A DNA stretch of 33,397 nt from Albugo candida. Its lineage: Eukaryota; Oomycota; Peronosporomycetes; Albuginales; Albuginaceae. Below the pieces are notes generated by a model. That model searched no databases. It was not told the origin of the DNA and saw only the letters and a program-made list of their open reading frames with translations. The stretch's first letter is position 1; every line of letters begins with the position of its first letter. Below are positions 22,140 to 30,972 of the stretch, piece by piece. The stretch spans positions 1-33,397 of the forward strand of contig CAJNAR010000069.1 of NCBI GenBank assembly GCA_905220665.1, in the 5' to 3' direction. The translations under genes and the position numbers were made by a program.

Positions 22140-22665
22140 CTCGAATCGATAGACACTTAATGAAGTTAAGAGTACAATCGACTCACCAAATAAAACAATA
22201 CGATGAGACACACAAATATATCTATATTGATGATTAACAGCCGCCCAGCAGGGAGTTTACATCGTTATGTTCATGGAAATGATCTCGCCATGAACCTGCT
22301 TCAAGTCAGCGCACACGAGAGAGGAGACGTCGTAATATGGCGCACTAATGAGGTGGCAGAAGTTGGCATCGAGTGTACAAGATGCTAAGCAGTTAGCTGC
22401 TACAAAGTGTTTCTGTTGAAAGGATCCGATAGTCTGGTCATAGTGTCAGTTGGACCGTTTTTTAGGAACCAGCTAGATCATATGTAATCCTCTTGCCTTT
22501 CGATAGTTAAAAAAGTACAGCATGTAGGTTCTATTCAGGACCGATTTGGGAGATAAACTATGACTAATGCGTTGTAAGAAAAATGTCAGTTATTTCTTAT
22601 GACACAGAGAGTGTGTTTACCAATGCATCTAAATATGTATTTGATATCGCGGTTGAATGTTTTGT
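22140..22665. other. Stretch without recognisable genes
   Basis: AT-rich sequence between the right kelch copy and a tandem repeat. Only short open frames are present, and none resembles a known family. Confidence 0.4.
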
Positions 22666-22669
22666 AGCA

Positions 22670-23110
22670 AGCTTCCAGGCATGAGAAAGATTACCTGCTT
22701 GTAGAATACGCTGTCGGGTGCGAAAAAGCGGAATTAGCAGAACATATCAGAGTCTTTGTAGGAGAGATACCTCCATACGCTATGTAGCATTGCAACTTTG
22801 TCGCTATTCTATATGTTAAGCGGTGGTGGTTGAAAAATCGAATCACCTCGGAAACATGATATCTGATCGGCAAATGATGACAACGTTGTATAGAACAGCT
22901 TCACTCATGGGAAGATTACATGTTTATAGAATACATCATCGATAGTAAAAGAACCCTTCAGGCGTTTGACAGGAATGAGCGAAACATAGTCAAGGTCTTT
23001 TTAGCTTTATTACTTTCATGCGCGTTAACTTTATTGTATACTTTGAGTGGTGATGGTTGAAAAATCGAATCACCTCGAAAACATGATATCTGATTTGGAA
23101 ATGATTAAAA
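22670..23110 (-). repeat. Two diverged tandem copies of a ~220-bp unit
   Basis: Unit 1 (about 22670-22890) and unit 2 (about 22900-23110) share GGTTGAAAAATCGAATCACC with the following ACATGATATCTGAT, GTAGAATAC/ATAGAATAC, and CAGAGTCTTTGTAG/CAAGGTCTTTTTAG in order. The 36-bp core also occurs inverted at 14563-14600, right after the truncated copia RT in the left arm. This suggests that the unit is copia-linked, perhaps LTR-derived, but no LTR ends were fixed. Confidence 0.55.
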
Positions 23111-23197
23111 CTCTCATGAATTGTTCTCGAATGCTCCATACAACTCTCCATATGATTTATACTTCATTCCGGGATTCCATATTTTTGAGTTTTCCTT

Positions 23198-23213
23198 CTC
23201 ATTTCTGGAATCA
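23198..23213 (+). promoter_or_regulatory. Initiator-like element for the 23243 ORF
   Basis: CTCATTTCTGGAATCA partly fits the oomycete initiator and lies 30 bp upstream of the ATG at 23243, a plausible spacing for a short 5' leader. Confidence 0.3.
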
Positions 23214-23242
23214 CACCCTTATCAACACTCCAATTTAGTAGG

Positions 23243-23989
23243 ATGAAGATATTAATGAGTGTTTCAATGGCCCTTCGAGCAACTTGCGTCGCCTCATCAC
23301 ATTGTGATTTTCATCCTCCACTGATTTGCGAACTTGCTGAAGGGCCTGCACCATATCGTGAGGAAAATGCCAAGTTCCACTTACCAGAAGGGCTTCTTTA
23401 TCGTTGTGATAGAGTAATAGCTTGTGACAATTACGTTTTCCCACAATTTAAGCATCCCTGTACCGACTATGTTTTACGCGTACGAGAGCAGAAGATACAT
23501 TTGACTACCGATATACTAAAGGACGATCCTGAACTCGTTTATCTGATCCCAGAATTTCAGAAAGATTGGGTGGTAACCGCACAAAAAATCAAATTTGACG
23601 GAAGAGAACTGCAAAATGAAATGATTCGATTCGACTTCTCTAATTACCGCAACTTAGGAATTCCTGTACGCTTCCTTCATGATAAAAAGATTCCTGATCA
23701 TCATGAAACTGGTTCATTTTTGTTGTGCCTCACGATCAATGAGAAGGAAAAATGCATGTCTGTTGCTGGAATCAAAATCGATTGTCAGGTAAAAGGAGAC
23801 CCGAACATGGAGGAGAATGGCGAGGATCCAGACCTGTACACTCATATGACATTCGGCAGTGATATAATGGCCCTGTTCGATGTGGACTTCTTGAAGCAAG
23901 ATCAGAAGTTTTCTGTGACCTTTGGGTTAAGCAGAAAAAGAAAAGGTGAAGCTTTTGAGACAAGACCAGATCCAAAGCGGGTAAAGTGA
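23243..23989 (+). CDS. Intact hypothetical protein, possibly secreted, with C-terminal NLS-like tail
   Basis: An uninterrupted 248-codon ORF with an ATG stands among wrecked elements, which suggests it is or recently was a gene. The N terminus (MKILMSVSMALRATCVASS) could be a weak signal peptide; the Arg at position 12 weakens it. Next come several Cys residues (CDFHPPLIC, YRCDRVIACDNY), a mixed alpha/beta body, an acidic patch (DPNMEENGEDPD) and a C terminus with two basic clusters (RKRK and PDPKRVK, about 10 residues apart) typical of a bipartite nuclear signal. A secreted protein with a nuclear signal would fit a host-directed effector, but there is no RXLR, LFLAK or CHXC motif, so this is inference. 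It has no copy in the left arm. Start choice: first ATG after an in-frame stop. Confidence 0.6.
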   Translation: MKILMSVSMALRATCVASSHCDFHPPLICELAEGPAPYREENAKFHLPEGLLYRCDRVIACDNYVFPQFKHPCTDYVLRVREQKIHLTTDILKDDPELVYLIPEFQKDWVVTAQKIKFDGRELQNEMIRFDFSNYRNLGIPVRFLHDKKIPDHHETGSFLLCLTINEKEKCMSVAGIKIDCQVKGDPNMEENGEDPDLYTHMTFGSDIMALFDVDFLKQDQKFSVTFGLSRKRKGEAFETRPDPKRVK

Positions 23990-24009
23990 TAATATTTGGA
24001 GGGTCATGC

Positions 24010-26300
24010 GTCATCAGGCGAAGTATTTCTTCTTAGACGTGAAAATGAGCGGAATGCTAGTGGGAGCAGCGGATAACGTTTTCTAAGGACATCCACATTG
24101 TAGGGATGATCCGTAGTGACAATAAATGATAACAGGATTGAACACCACACATTTTGTTTAATTCAATTCTTTGCCAATTTTTAAGCAGGTACTATATCAA
24201 CTTCGGTCCAGTGCCTCCAACCTAGAGGATATAACCAAGTGTCTCCGTTTGTTTTTTTGTCTTGCACGTAAATGTTGAAAACAAATGTGCAGTACGCAAA
24301 ATGGGACAGAAACCGACTAACCACCACGCATCTTCGTGCAGTATTGAGTATACAGGGGTCCGCCGCTGCTCAGTCGGTTAAGCACTTGAGCGCACGGACC
24401 TCCTGCTGGAGGTCGTTAGTTCGATCCCCGGCAGTGTGGGCAGCGATTTGAGCCCGCCCGAGCAATAAGCTTGGAAAATATCTGCCTCCCTAGGTTTGAA
24501 GTCAGACTTAAGTGATATTCACACGGTCAGGGGCTTATGATAGGATAAGAAAAAGGTAGTTGAAGAAACAGATAAACAGTGTAATGAAATTCTTGACAAA
24601 GTACTGAGTATACACGGGCCGTGTATTTTGAAAAGTATGTATATATTTCGGATACTTAATCAGTGTCAATTTGATTGCTAGTTGATGTGGGTTTCTTAGT
24701 ATGTCCAGCCTCCTTCTCGACATACAAATCCTTATATTGGGTTTGCCGAACAAAGCTTGAAATTGTTCAATCGGGAGGACATTTGTGATAAATTCGGCCA
24801 ATTGCCTCTTATTCTCAATATGTCCCAGTGATAGTCATTTACATGGACATGTTGCCGTACAAAATGATACCTCATATCAATGTTTTCGACACGAACTTGA
24901 TATATATCGTCGCTTGCAATAGCGATTGTACTCGGTCTCTTTCACCGGAAATCTTTCTTGCATTTCAGTGAAGCAATTTCCCAGCGATAATATTTTGTGG
25001 ACGCATTAGGAGAGCACCATTCATTCTTCTTCAGCAGTGCTCAACGCAACGCTTTGTTGATATTTTGACTTGAATCTTACTGGAAGTTTTTGATCATGAC
25101 CATAGTTCCGGATATCGATTTTCTGGTGTCCTTTGTGCTCGCACAGTTTGCGTTACTCTATGCAGTAATTTGCATGCGATTATTGGGTCCTTTGTAATTC
25201 ATGTGTTCGACTATTGAAGAACACGTACAGCTGCATTGGGCCATTTTGAGATAGAAAAGAGAAGCGACCAAAGAAGGAGGAGGTCAATTCTCGATCCTTG
25301 GATCCTCTAACTTCATCAGAAGGAAGCGAACTTGTACATATGGCATTGGAATAGATATGAATTTATCTGATTGAATCATTGAGCCTTTCTTCTGATGCTT
25401 TCTTCTTGTTTGGTCCTTACATTCCGTGCTGTTTGTCCACAACTGAGTTCGATACCTATCACAATCCAACTTTTTTACACATCTTTCATTTGAGTCGATC
25501 CGAAAGCTTCTTGTAGATGTCTTTAAGCTCTTCGGTCGCATTTGCTCCGACTAAGCATGTCGCCAACGTATAAAGTGACGTACATTATTGAATTTTCTTT
25601 CTGGAGCACAAATAGGCATGAGTTGGATCGGCATTGAGAAAGTTACATGGCTACACCTACAAAATATAATACAGCTGGCAGATCCCATACTGCTTTCCTT
25701 ACACTCCACGTGGTGGATGAATGATTACGCCTTCTTCCAGATATTCATTCATAAAAGCCGTGTCAATGTCTCATTGATGAATGAGAATAAGTTCTTGGAA
25801 AAAAATCAACCAGAAAATCAAATCGAATTCACATTCGCCACAGAACATATCTGAACCACAAGTTTGTCGATACACCAGTGCAACGAATCCTTCTTTGTAT
25901 CTCGGTATTTGTTCATCCTCATTCCGTGTGAAGTTCTGATCCGTACGAAATCCTCAGAGCCACTAGGTACGAATCACATTGTTAGGGTCTTCTTTCCTTT
26001 ATATTACCTATACGGTCTTTTTCTTGAGGCCTTTCAGCTCTACATCCATAATATTACTTGAAGGGATTTGATTGCATCTCTATAAGCAAACGGACCTTTC
26101 CGTGTTGCTTTTGCTTGATCGTAAACATGATTTCTTGTTCAATTTTAGGAATAAATTGCTAAATCGACAATTAAGCAGCCAATGGAGTGTTGAACGAGCA
26201 TTCTATATGGGTTTCTTTTTCGTGTCTATTAATCCCAATACGTTTCTTGTAGACTCAAACAAAAGCCCGAAAATTTTATTACGACACAAATAGTAGACAC
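24010..26300 (-). mobile_element. Ty1/copia Pol remnant (RT and RNase H), right arm
   Basis: Read from 26300 down: IPRYKEGFVALVYRQTCGSD (about 25910-25850), MNEYLEEGVIIHPPRGV (about 25735-25690), then SLYVGDML (25577-25554) where copia RT has YVDD, so a catalytic Asp is lost. RNase H-like remnants follow, with NIDMRYHFVRQHV (about 24880-24840) and EFITNVLPIEQFQAL (about 24795-24750), the usual end of copia Pol. The stretch 24010-24340 probably includes the non-coding 3' tail. The SINE splits it. Stops and frameshifts are many. The left arm keeps only the first part of this element. Confidence 0.7.
24340..24614 (+). mobile_element. tRNA-derived SINE with target-site duplications
   Basis: The insert (24355-24599) starts with a tRNA-like head: an A-box-like TGCTCAGTCGGTTAAGC (about 24367-24384) and a B box AGTTCGATCCC (about 24418-24428). 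A GC-rich body follows and then an A-rich end (about 24546-24556). It is flanked by direct repeats AGTATTGAGTATACA (24340-24354) and AGTACTGAGTATACA (24600-24614), 14 of 15 identical. The T-arm and acceptor stems do not pair well, so this is not a working tRNA. RNA polymerase III would transcribe such an element, and a LINE's enzyme would copy it. It interrupts the tail of the right-arm copia copy. Confidence 0.75.
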
Positions 26301-26394
26301 AAAACTCTGTAAAAATTAAACGAAATTCTACAGCTGTCTTTATACCTAACAACATCTCCAATTAATGGGAAACCCCCTGGTTTTCTCCATCTTG

Positions 26395-27364
26395 GACAGG
26401 TGCTGATGTTGTGCCTAATTCGACCACACCTTCTACACCTTTGCCGTGTTTCACAAATTCATGCAATGAGGTCTCCTTCTTGTTGATGAATGAGATCGAT
26501 GGTTTGCCTCTTGTTCACTTTATATGAGGCTCATTTGGTGCTCGAAAACCTTTGTAAAGTAAGTTCCATCAGCTTGCTGGGGCGTACCTAATGTGCAATA
26601 AACCTTAGCAATACTGTTGGTTACAGAGATTATATCAAAGGTTTGTGCCTTAATTGATCCTTTGCAGGCAAGGACGAGGTAGGTCAATGGCCATTGTGAA
26701 TGGACACTGTTTATGGACAATTTCTACTATTTTTCTAGAAGTCGGCAGAGACAAGGCAATATAATAGTTCTTGAAATTTAGCGAAACACGTTAAAGTGAA
26801 GTTCTCATATCCAGTGCACACGTGATCGTGCAATTATATCAAAACGAATATTCAATTCTTATTGATTACTTGATCATGAAATCCTTCACCCAAGTCCAGC
26901 CATTTTTGGATACTTCCATAGCCTATCTTTACCTGCAATTCCCTTGCTTGGTGATCAACATACGTTGTGATCCTGCTGTTGACTTTTGCGAATCCATTGT
27001 TGAGATCTACAACCATCGTTTTAATGTTGATTGATTCCCTTCTTCCCTGAAACTGAATATGTGCCTCAGATGCAGGAAACGCGAAGTCCAGTATGAAATA
27101 AATTATTCTTTTAAATGCTTCCATGTTCTTTATATAGCTGATGATTGTTGAAAGGTGTGCATTGAAGTTTGTCCAGTTGCTCTAAAACATTTCACTGTTG
27201 GTGCTTCTGATTTACCATTCCAAGTCCCATAAACTCTGTCCATTACGCTGCAAAACATCGTTGTTTGGAGTGTGTGAGCAAACATTTCTATATTTGCTAA
27301 ACACGGAGAATATTTGCTGTATCTGGAAATACCGTCCTAATTGCTGTCATGAGTGCAACGAAAT
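26395..27364 (-). pseudogene. MULE transposase, right arm, C-terminal part
   Basis: This is the mirror match of about 12835-13850. Read from 27364 down, it starts in ALMTA...VFPDT (the motif after the second catalytic Asp), continues with AFPASEAHIQFQGRRES and LQVKIGYGSIQKWLDLGEGF (27124-26852), and ends in an intact CCHC knuckle, CRRCGRIRHNISTC (about 26440-26398). The left copy has lost the knuckle His. The N-terminal half is missing: the match breaks at 27364, where the terminal inverted repeat of another element begins. That break suggests insertion or recombination exactly there. Confidence 0.7.
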
Positions 27365-27428
27365 TGTTCTATTCACTCCTTTTTTGGTTATATTCACTCC
27401 CTTTTAAGTCACGTGACCCACAATATTA
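27365..27428 (+). repeat. Left terminal inverted repeat
   Basis: Begins TGTTCTATTCACTCC and holds a second TTATATTCACTCCC, then AAGTCACGTGAC. It is the inverse of 29530-29593 and abuts the broken right-arm MULE transposase. Confidence 0.75.
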
Positions 27429-27776
27429 TGTTTTATTTATCATACAAAGCTACCAGCTCAGAATTTCGCAAGCGACACATTTGCCAATCTTCTGATTTAG
27501 AGCTTAATCATAAGTACCGGTACACAGCCTTACATTCATGATACTGTAACGAGTCATAGAGCCACTCGCTCTTGACCAAGCGCTTTATTATTGCTTCACT
27601 ACTTCCTTATTTTTATCGGGTGCGCTCAGTAGGGAAAGAAAAAAGTAAAAAAACATGTAAGCAATGTACGATTCTGATTGATCGACCCCTTTGAAAGCTG
27701 GGCTTCTTGGCCGCATCAATAGATATGCAAATCAACTAAGCATCACCCAATCCTAAATCGATATAACCTGCACTAG

Positions 27777-28770
27777 AGCTGAGAGAACAGGAAGCCGAAG
27801 CTTTACGTGCAATTTTCGACTCGGACTATGTATTGAAATATGCAACTCAACTCTACAGTCACATATTTTCTATTTCCATGGAATCATTCTATGAGGGTGG
27901 GAACGCAAGCACACAAATCACTTTATATTTTGACTTGAGTAAGCTCTATCCAGCTCAGGAGATCCCTCAGATCTCCGTCCAAACGCTCTTGCTGAAATCC
28001 ACGTATTATTGCAAGATATTGAAGCTTTTTCTTGTGTTGCTGGATTAGCATGTATTCGCATCGACTTGGGACTCGATCCTTATCCTCATCGATTTTGTTC
28101 TGGTCTAGTATTCCAGGCCGTTTCGTTGGATTTCAATGATGGGTTTCATATTGATAGCTGGTTTGATGACATGCAGCAACTTGTCCAGTGAGGTCAAGAC
28201 CTTGGGCCTGGAATGACTGCTTTGAAACCGTCCATTAGTACTTGTCTACTCGGCCAAAGTGACATCGGAAATGACGTTAGTACGGACGCATGTGGCGACA
28301 AAATTGTGGAGATAAGGCATCAATGCCGAGTTTGTCCATCCGGAATCAGCGCAATTGGAAGAAGTGGAAGCCTCATGTCAGCAACAAAGTATTTCTTGGA
28401 TGGTCATTGTCTAGCAACATTTGACGCAAAATACGTCCGCAATCCAGCCGATGCAGATATTGTTGTCAGCTGCAATGCATTTATTGATCGTGTCTTCCAC
28501 TTACTACAAAATGTCAAAGTGAATGGTGAATTTGCATCAGGAAAAGAGAGAAAATATCGGTCATCACTGCTGAGACTTCTCAGCAATGATCAAAAAAGAA
28601 TAATGAAGCCACTCATTCTTCTTTCAGTGCGATGTGGTGCTTCTGAAAAAAAGTATGGAAAAGATAGAAATCGACGTCATAATGAAACTCAACGCATGAC
28701 ACGCCGTGCTTGCGAATGGCTTAATTCGTCATTTTCATTTACCGGAGATAAAACAATGAAAATTCTATAG
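27777..28770 (+). pseudogene. GCN2-like fragment: RWD domain joined to HisRS-like domain, kinase missing
   Basis: A candidate acceptor (CACTAG|AG at 27776) opens a frame reading LREQEAEALRAIFDSDY, then STQITLYFDLSKLYPAQEIP and QISVQ, a good RWD domain (the GCN1-binding domain of the eIF2-alpha kinase GCN2). After a frameshift near 28000 the frame gives HVLLQDIEAFSCVAGL, IRIDLGLDPYPHRFCSGLVF and WFDDMQQLV, like the HisRS-related domain of GCN2 (SGxxFQ block). One TGA (28189) follows, and the same frame runs on to 28770 with less recognisable sequence. GCN2 normally has a pseudokinase and kinase between these domains; they are absent. The fragment lies between terminal inverted repeats, so it may be a captured, internally deleted copy. 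RWD is fairly sure, HisRS-like moderate. Confidence 0.45.
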
Positions 28771-29237
28771 GTAGGCGAACCTTATTCGATCCTTCGTGAG
28801 TTTGGATCCATCATGATGTTGGAAGGGGAGTCCGAGATGAAGAAATTGTTCATGAAATTCCCGTAGCATCAAAAAAATTTCAAGTAAACTTGTGAAGAAT
28901 TGAATACGATCGGTCTCAAAAATGCCCGATGGACTCGAGAACGATACGTAGTGCTTCATAGGTCTTGTGACGATCACTATGATCTTCTCTCGTTCTCTTC
29001 TTTGATATCAAATTGAGGCTGAATTAGAATGCGCCGACGCAAAATCACGGCTTCATTTCATACAAAGAACGAACAGTAAGATTGTGATGTGAAATCTATT
29101 GCAAAACCGATTATTTGAGAAGGAAAAAAACACGAAACAAATGAAGTTTAGTTGGAATAGCTACAAAGTATCTCATCCAAGGAAAAGAATTTTGTGATAT
29201 CCATTTGCAAATTGTGTCGATCTAATGCACAATCTCT

Positions 29238-29530
29238 TTATCTCCCCGCTGATACGCTCAAACTCGTCAGAATCTCATAGGAGAAGCACAGTCCCTTGGG
29301 CAGATGTAAGTGATCTTGTGGGGCGTACAGCGGACAATCAGTTAAGTTGCTAGAGCAAGAATGATCACATCCTTTTTCTACGAATACTAAATTTTCCAAA
29401 AGACGCAGAAGTCTACCCAATCGCTCCAATTTCCAGTGATCATTCCTGTCTGTAAGCTCCATCAAATCATGCGTATGCTCGCATAAAAACTGGGTGTGAC
29501 ACTTGAAAAGGCGATAATGTTTGCATGTAT
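29238..29530 (-). CDS. Possible MULE N-terminal zinc-finger ORF (FLYWCH-like) next to TIR
   Basis: Starting just inside the right inverted repeat, the frame reads YYTCKHYRLFKCHTQFLC and HTHDLMELTDRNDH, a Cys-x6-Cys...His pattern similar to the FLYWCH/WRKY-type finger at the front of many MULE transposases. The remainder (CDHSCSSNLTDC and beyond) is Cys-rich and unassigned. The frame is open through the repeat itself, and no ATG lies close to the zinc motif. Its position and direction fit a residual transposase 5' end of the element. The family call is weak. Confidence 0.3.
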
Positions 29531-29593
29531 AATATTGTGAGTCACGTGACTTAAAAGGGAGTAAATATAATTCAAAAGGGAGCAAATATAACA
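29530..29593 (-). repeat. Right terminal inverted repeat
   Basis: Inverse partner of 27365-27428. It carries the GTCACGTGAC palindrome and ends AAATATAACA. Confidence 0.75.
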
Positions 29594-29697
29594 ATACCCT
29601 CCCATGATTTATAATCGCATTTTACTTCTGTGATGCTGACGATATTACATAAGGAGAGCTTTCTCCTACTCGATTCCGCTTTCATCGCTTACTTATC

Positions 29698-29713
29698 GTC
29701 ATTCTAGTACTTG
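29698..29713 (+). promoter_or_regulatory. Initiator-like element for the spliced 29734 gene
   Basis: GTCATTCTAGTACTTG partly matches the oomycete initiator and lies 21 bp before the ATG at 29734. Confidence 0.25.
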
Positions 29714-29733
29714 GTACATGGAATATACTCGGA

Positions 29734-30109
29734 ATGTCATCCCCTCATCGTTACAAATACGAAAGACGTCTCACGTCCTTTGCCTTCTTTTATGACAAAA
29801 GGAAAAAGGGAGCAACGTGTAAGTCAATATAATACTATGCGCATATATGTAATACTATATAACTTTGTCACTTGAGGTTCTCGGCTCAAAAGAAAGGCAA
29901 AAAGCACATTCAATTTCCGTGCGCTAATAGACGAAAAGCCATATTGTGTACGGTACAAATGGGTACCAATTCAAATGCGTACTCATTACCAACCCAATTA
30001 CGTGCGTTTCACTATAAGGACTAAAGATTTGCGCCTTTCTTCGCATTTTACCATCCCATATTGGTTGCTATTACAGATAATAAAAGGACGATGTTTACAG
30101 AGCATTTGA
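29734..30109 (+). CDS. Spliced small protein of 105 residues, unknown function
   Basis: Exon 1 is 29734-29818 (ATG, MSSPHRYKYERRLTSFAFFY), ending before a perfect donor GTAAGT. The intron is 29819-29876 (58 bp, ends CACTTGAG). Exon 2 is 29877-30109. Splicing joins T|GT as a Cys codon and continues an open frame of 76 codons to TGA, followed at once by AATAAA. The product is very basic (KRKKGAT, LKRKAKSTF), with CVRYKWVPIQMRTHYQPN and VRFTIRTKDLRL near the end. Neither exon is long alone, so it is easy to miss. The basic character and the closing motif hint at a ribosomal or nucleic-acid-binding protein, but I cannot name a family. Confidence 0.5.
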
Positions 30110-30299
30110 AATAAATCACTTAAATAAGTATTATCCAGCTATAATTGTGCGAACATGCTCCAAACCATTTGGGTACGTACCCACTTATTTTTGCACTTCA
30201 TACATTTGTGAGCCACAAATCCAATGCTCAATACCAGCAGCTGAAACTTTCCAAACCGTATGTGTGTTCGCCACACACGCACTACGCTCACCCAATCTT

Positions 30300-30316
30300 A
30301 TCTCATTCTCCAATCT
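30300..30316 (+). promoter_or_regulatory. Strong oomycete initiator match
   Basis: ATCTCATTCTCCAATCTTC fits GCTCATTYYNCAWTTT almost throughout. It is followed by a CAA-repeat leader and an ATG at 30342, about 26 bp from the end of the motif. This is the clearest core-promoter signal in the window. Confidence 0.5.
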
Positions 30317-30341
30317 TCTTTCAACAACAACAACAACCACA

Positions 30342-30855
30342 ATGACGAGGCGATACTTCTAATTCATATTTCTCATCCTGTCCCTAACCGGCAGCATGTC
30401 CTCCAGAGTCATTCGTTAGTCCAATCAAATGATCTTCAATGTCGAAGTCCACGACACTGAACGAAAAGTAATGGCATCAAGCCTCTATATGTGCGAAAAT
30501 GCCCTTACGCTATATTTGACACCAATGCGTATGTCATCACCGAATCAGAGTAAGATCGATCTATTTACTGTCTCTTCGTCACTGTGGACATCAATAATCT
30601 ACAGTTTGCACCAGGGAACGGTTTCCGCACGTTCATAGATGATGGAGAAGTTGGGGATGGCGAATGCAAAATTACAGGGTTGTAGCGCTGAACTACAATG
30701 TTTACCTTACGGTAACGTTGAACGTCAGTGCCTTTTGTATGGTCCACAGCTGATGAATACCTTATTGGTTCCAGCGAAGATGCCCAATCCGACTCCTGTG
30801 GATTGTAAATCTGTGGATATTGCTGAAAGGTACTACTGTAAGGAAGACAATAAAT
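30342..30855 (+). pseudogene. Decayed secreted-protein gene
   Basis: After a strong initiator match and a (CAA)n leader, the ATG at 30342 opens MTRRYF, a stop (30360-30362), then FIFLILSLTGSMSSRVIR, clearly a signal-peptide core, a second stop, and SNQMIFNVEVHDTERKVMAS. The sense then shifts frame near 30505 (YAIFDTNAYVITESE, LFVTVDINNLQFAPGNGF, IDDGEVGDGECKITG) and fades with more stops until about 30790. Two stops in the first 30 codons and a frameshift make it dead, while the promoter-like front remains. Some stops could be removed by unrecognised introns. No domain family recognised. Confidence 0.45.
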
Positions 30856-30972
30856 AAATCTATTTCAACGAGATCGCTGCAATCATTGAGGATTCGCGGT
30901 ACACATCCGGTACCGTGAAAACTAAGTTTTCTCATTGAGTTTTCGTACTTTTGCAAATATAACAATTTGCAG

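Larger units (their letters stand above)
27365..29593. mobile_element. TIR-bounded element carrying a GCN2-like gene fragment (Pack-MULE-like)
   Basis: About 64 bp at 27365-27428 (starting TGTTCTATTCACTCC, ending GTGACCCACAATATT) recurs inverted at 29530-29593 (ending GGGAGCAAATATAACA), with only a handful of mismatches. Both repeats contain the palindrome GTCACGTGAC and an internal ACTCC(C)TTTT duplication. Similarity stops just inside. Between them lie a plus-strand RWD/HisRS-like sequence and, beside the right repeat, a minus-strand zinc-finger-like ORF. Long inverted repeats and captured host sequence fit a Pack-MULE. No target-site duplication was found next to the ends (CAACGAAAT versus ATACCCTCC), so two independent insertions of one repeat cannot be excluded. 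Confidence 0.6.

Noticed and set aside
23235..24014. Minus-strand ORFs opposite 23243-23989
   Set aside because: Shorter shadows of the intact plus-strand ORF.
24360..24430. Functional tRNA gene
   Set aside because: A and B box-like motifs are present, but the T-arm and acceptor arm do not pair, and target-site duplications mark a SINE.
27365..29593. The two 64-bp repeats as LTRs of a retroelement
   Set aside because: They are inverted relative to each other, as TIRs are; LTRs would be direct.
27356..29602. Target-site duplication of the TIR element
   Set aside because: The flanking 9-mers CAACGAAAT and ATACCCTCC do not match.
29877..30109. bL28m-type ribosomal protein for the spliced gene
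   Set aside because: The closing motif is suggestive, but conserved positions do not line up well enough to name it.
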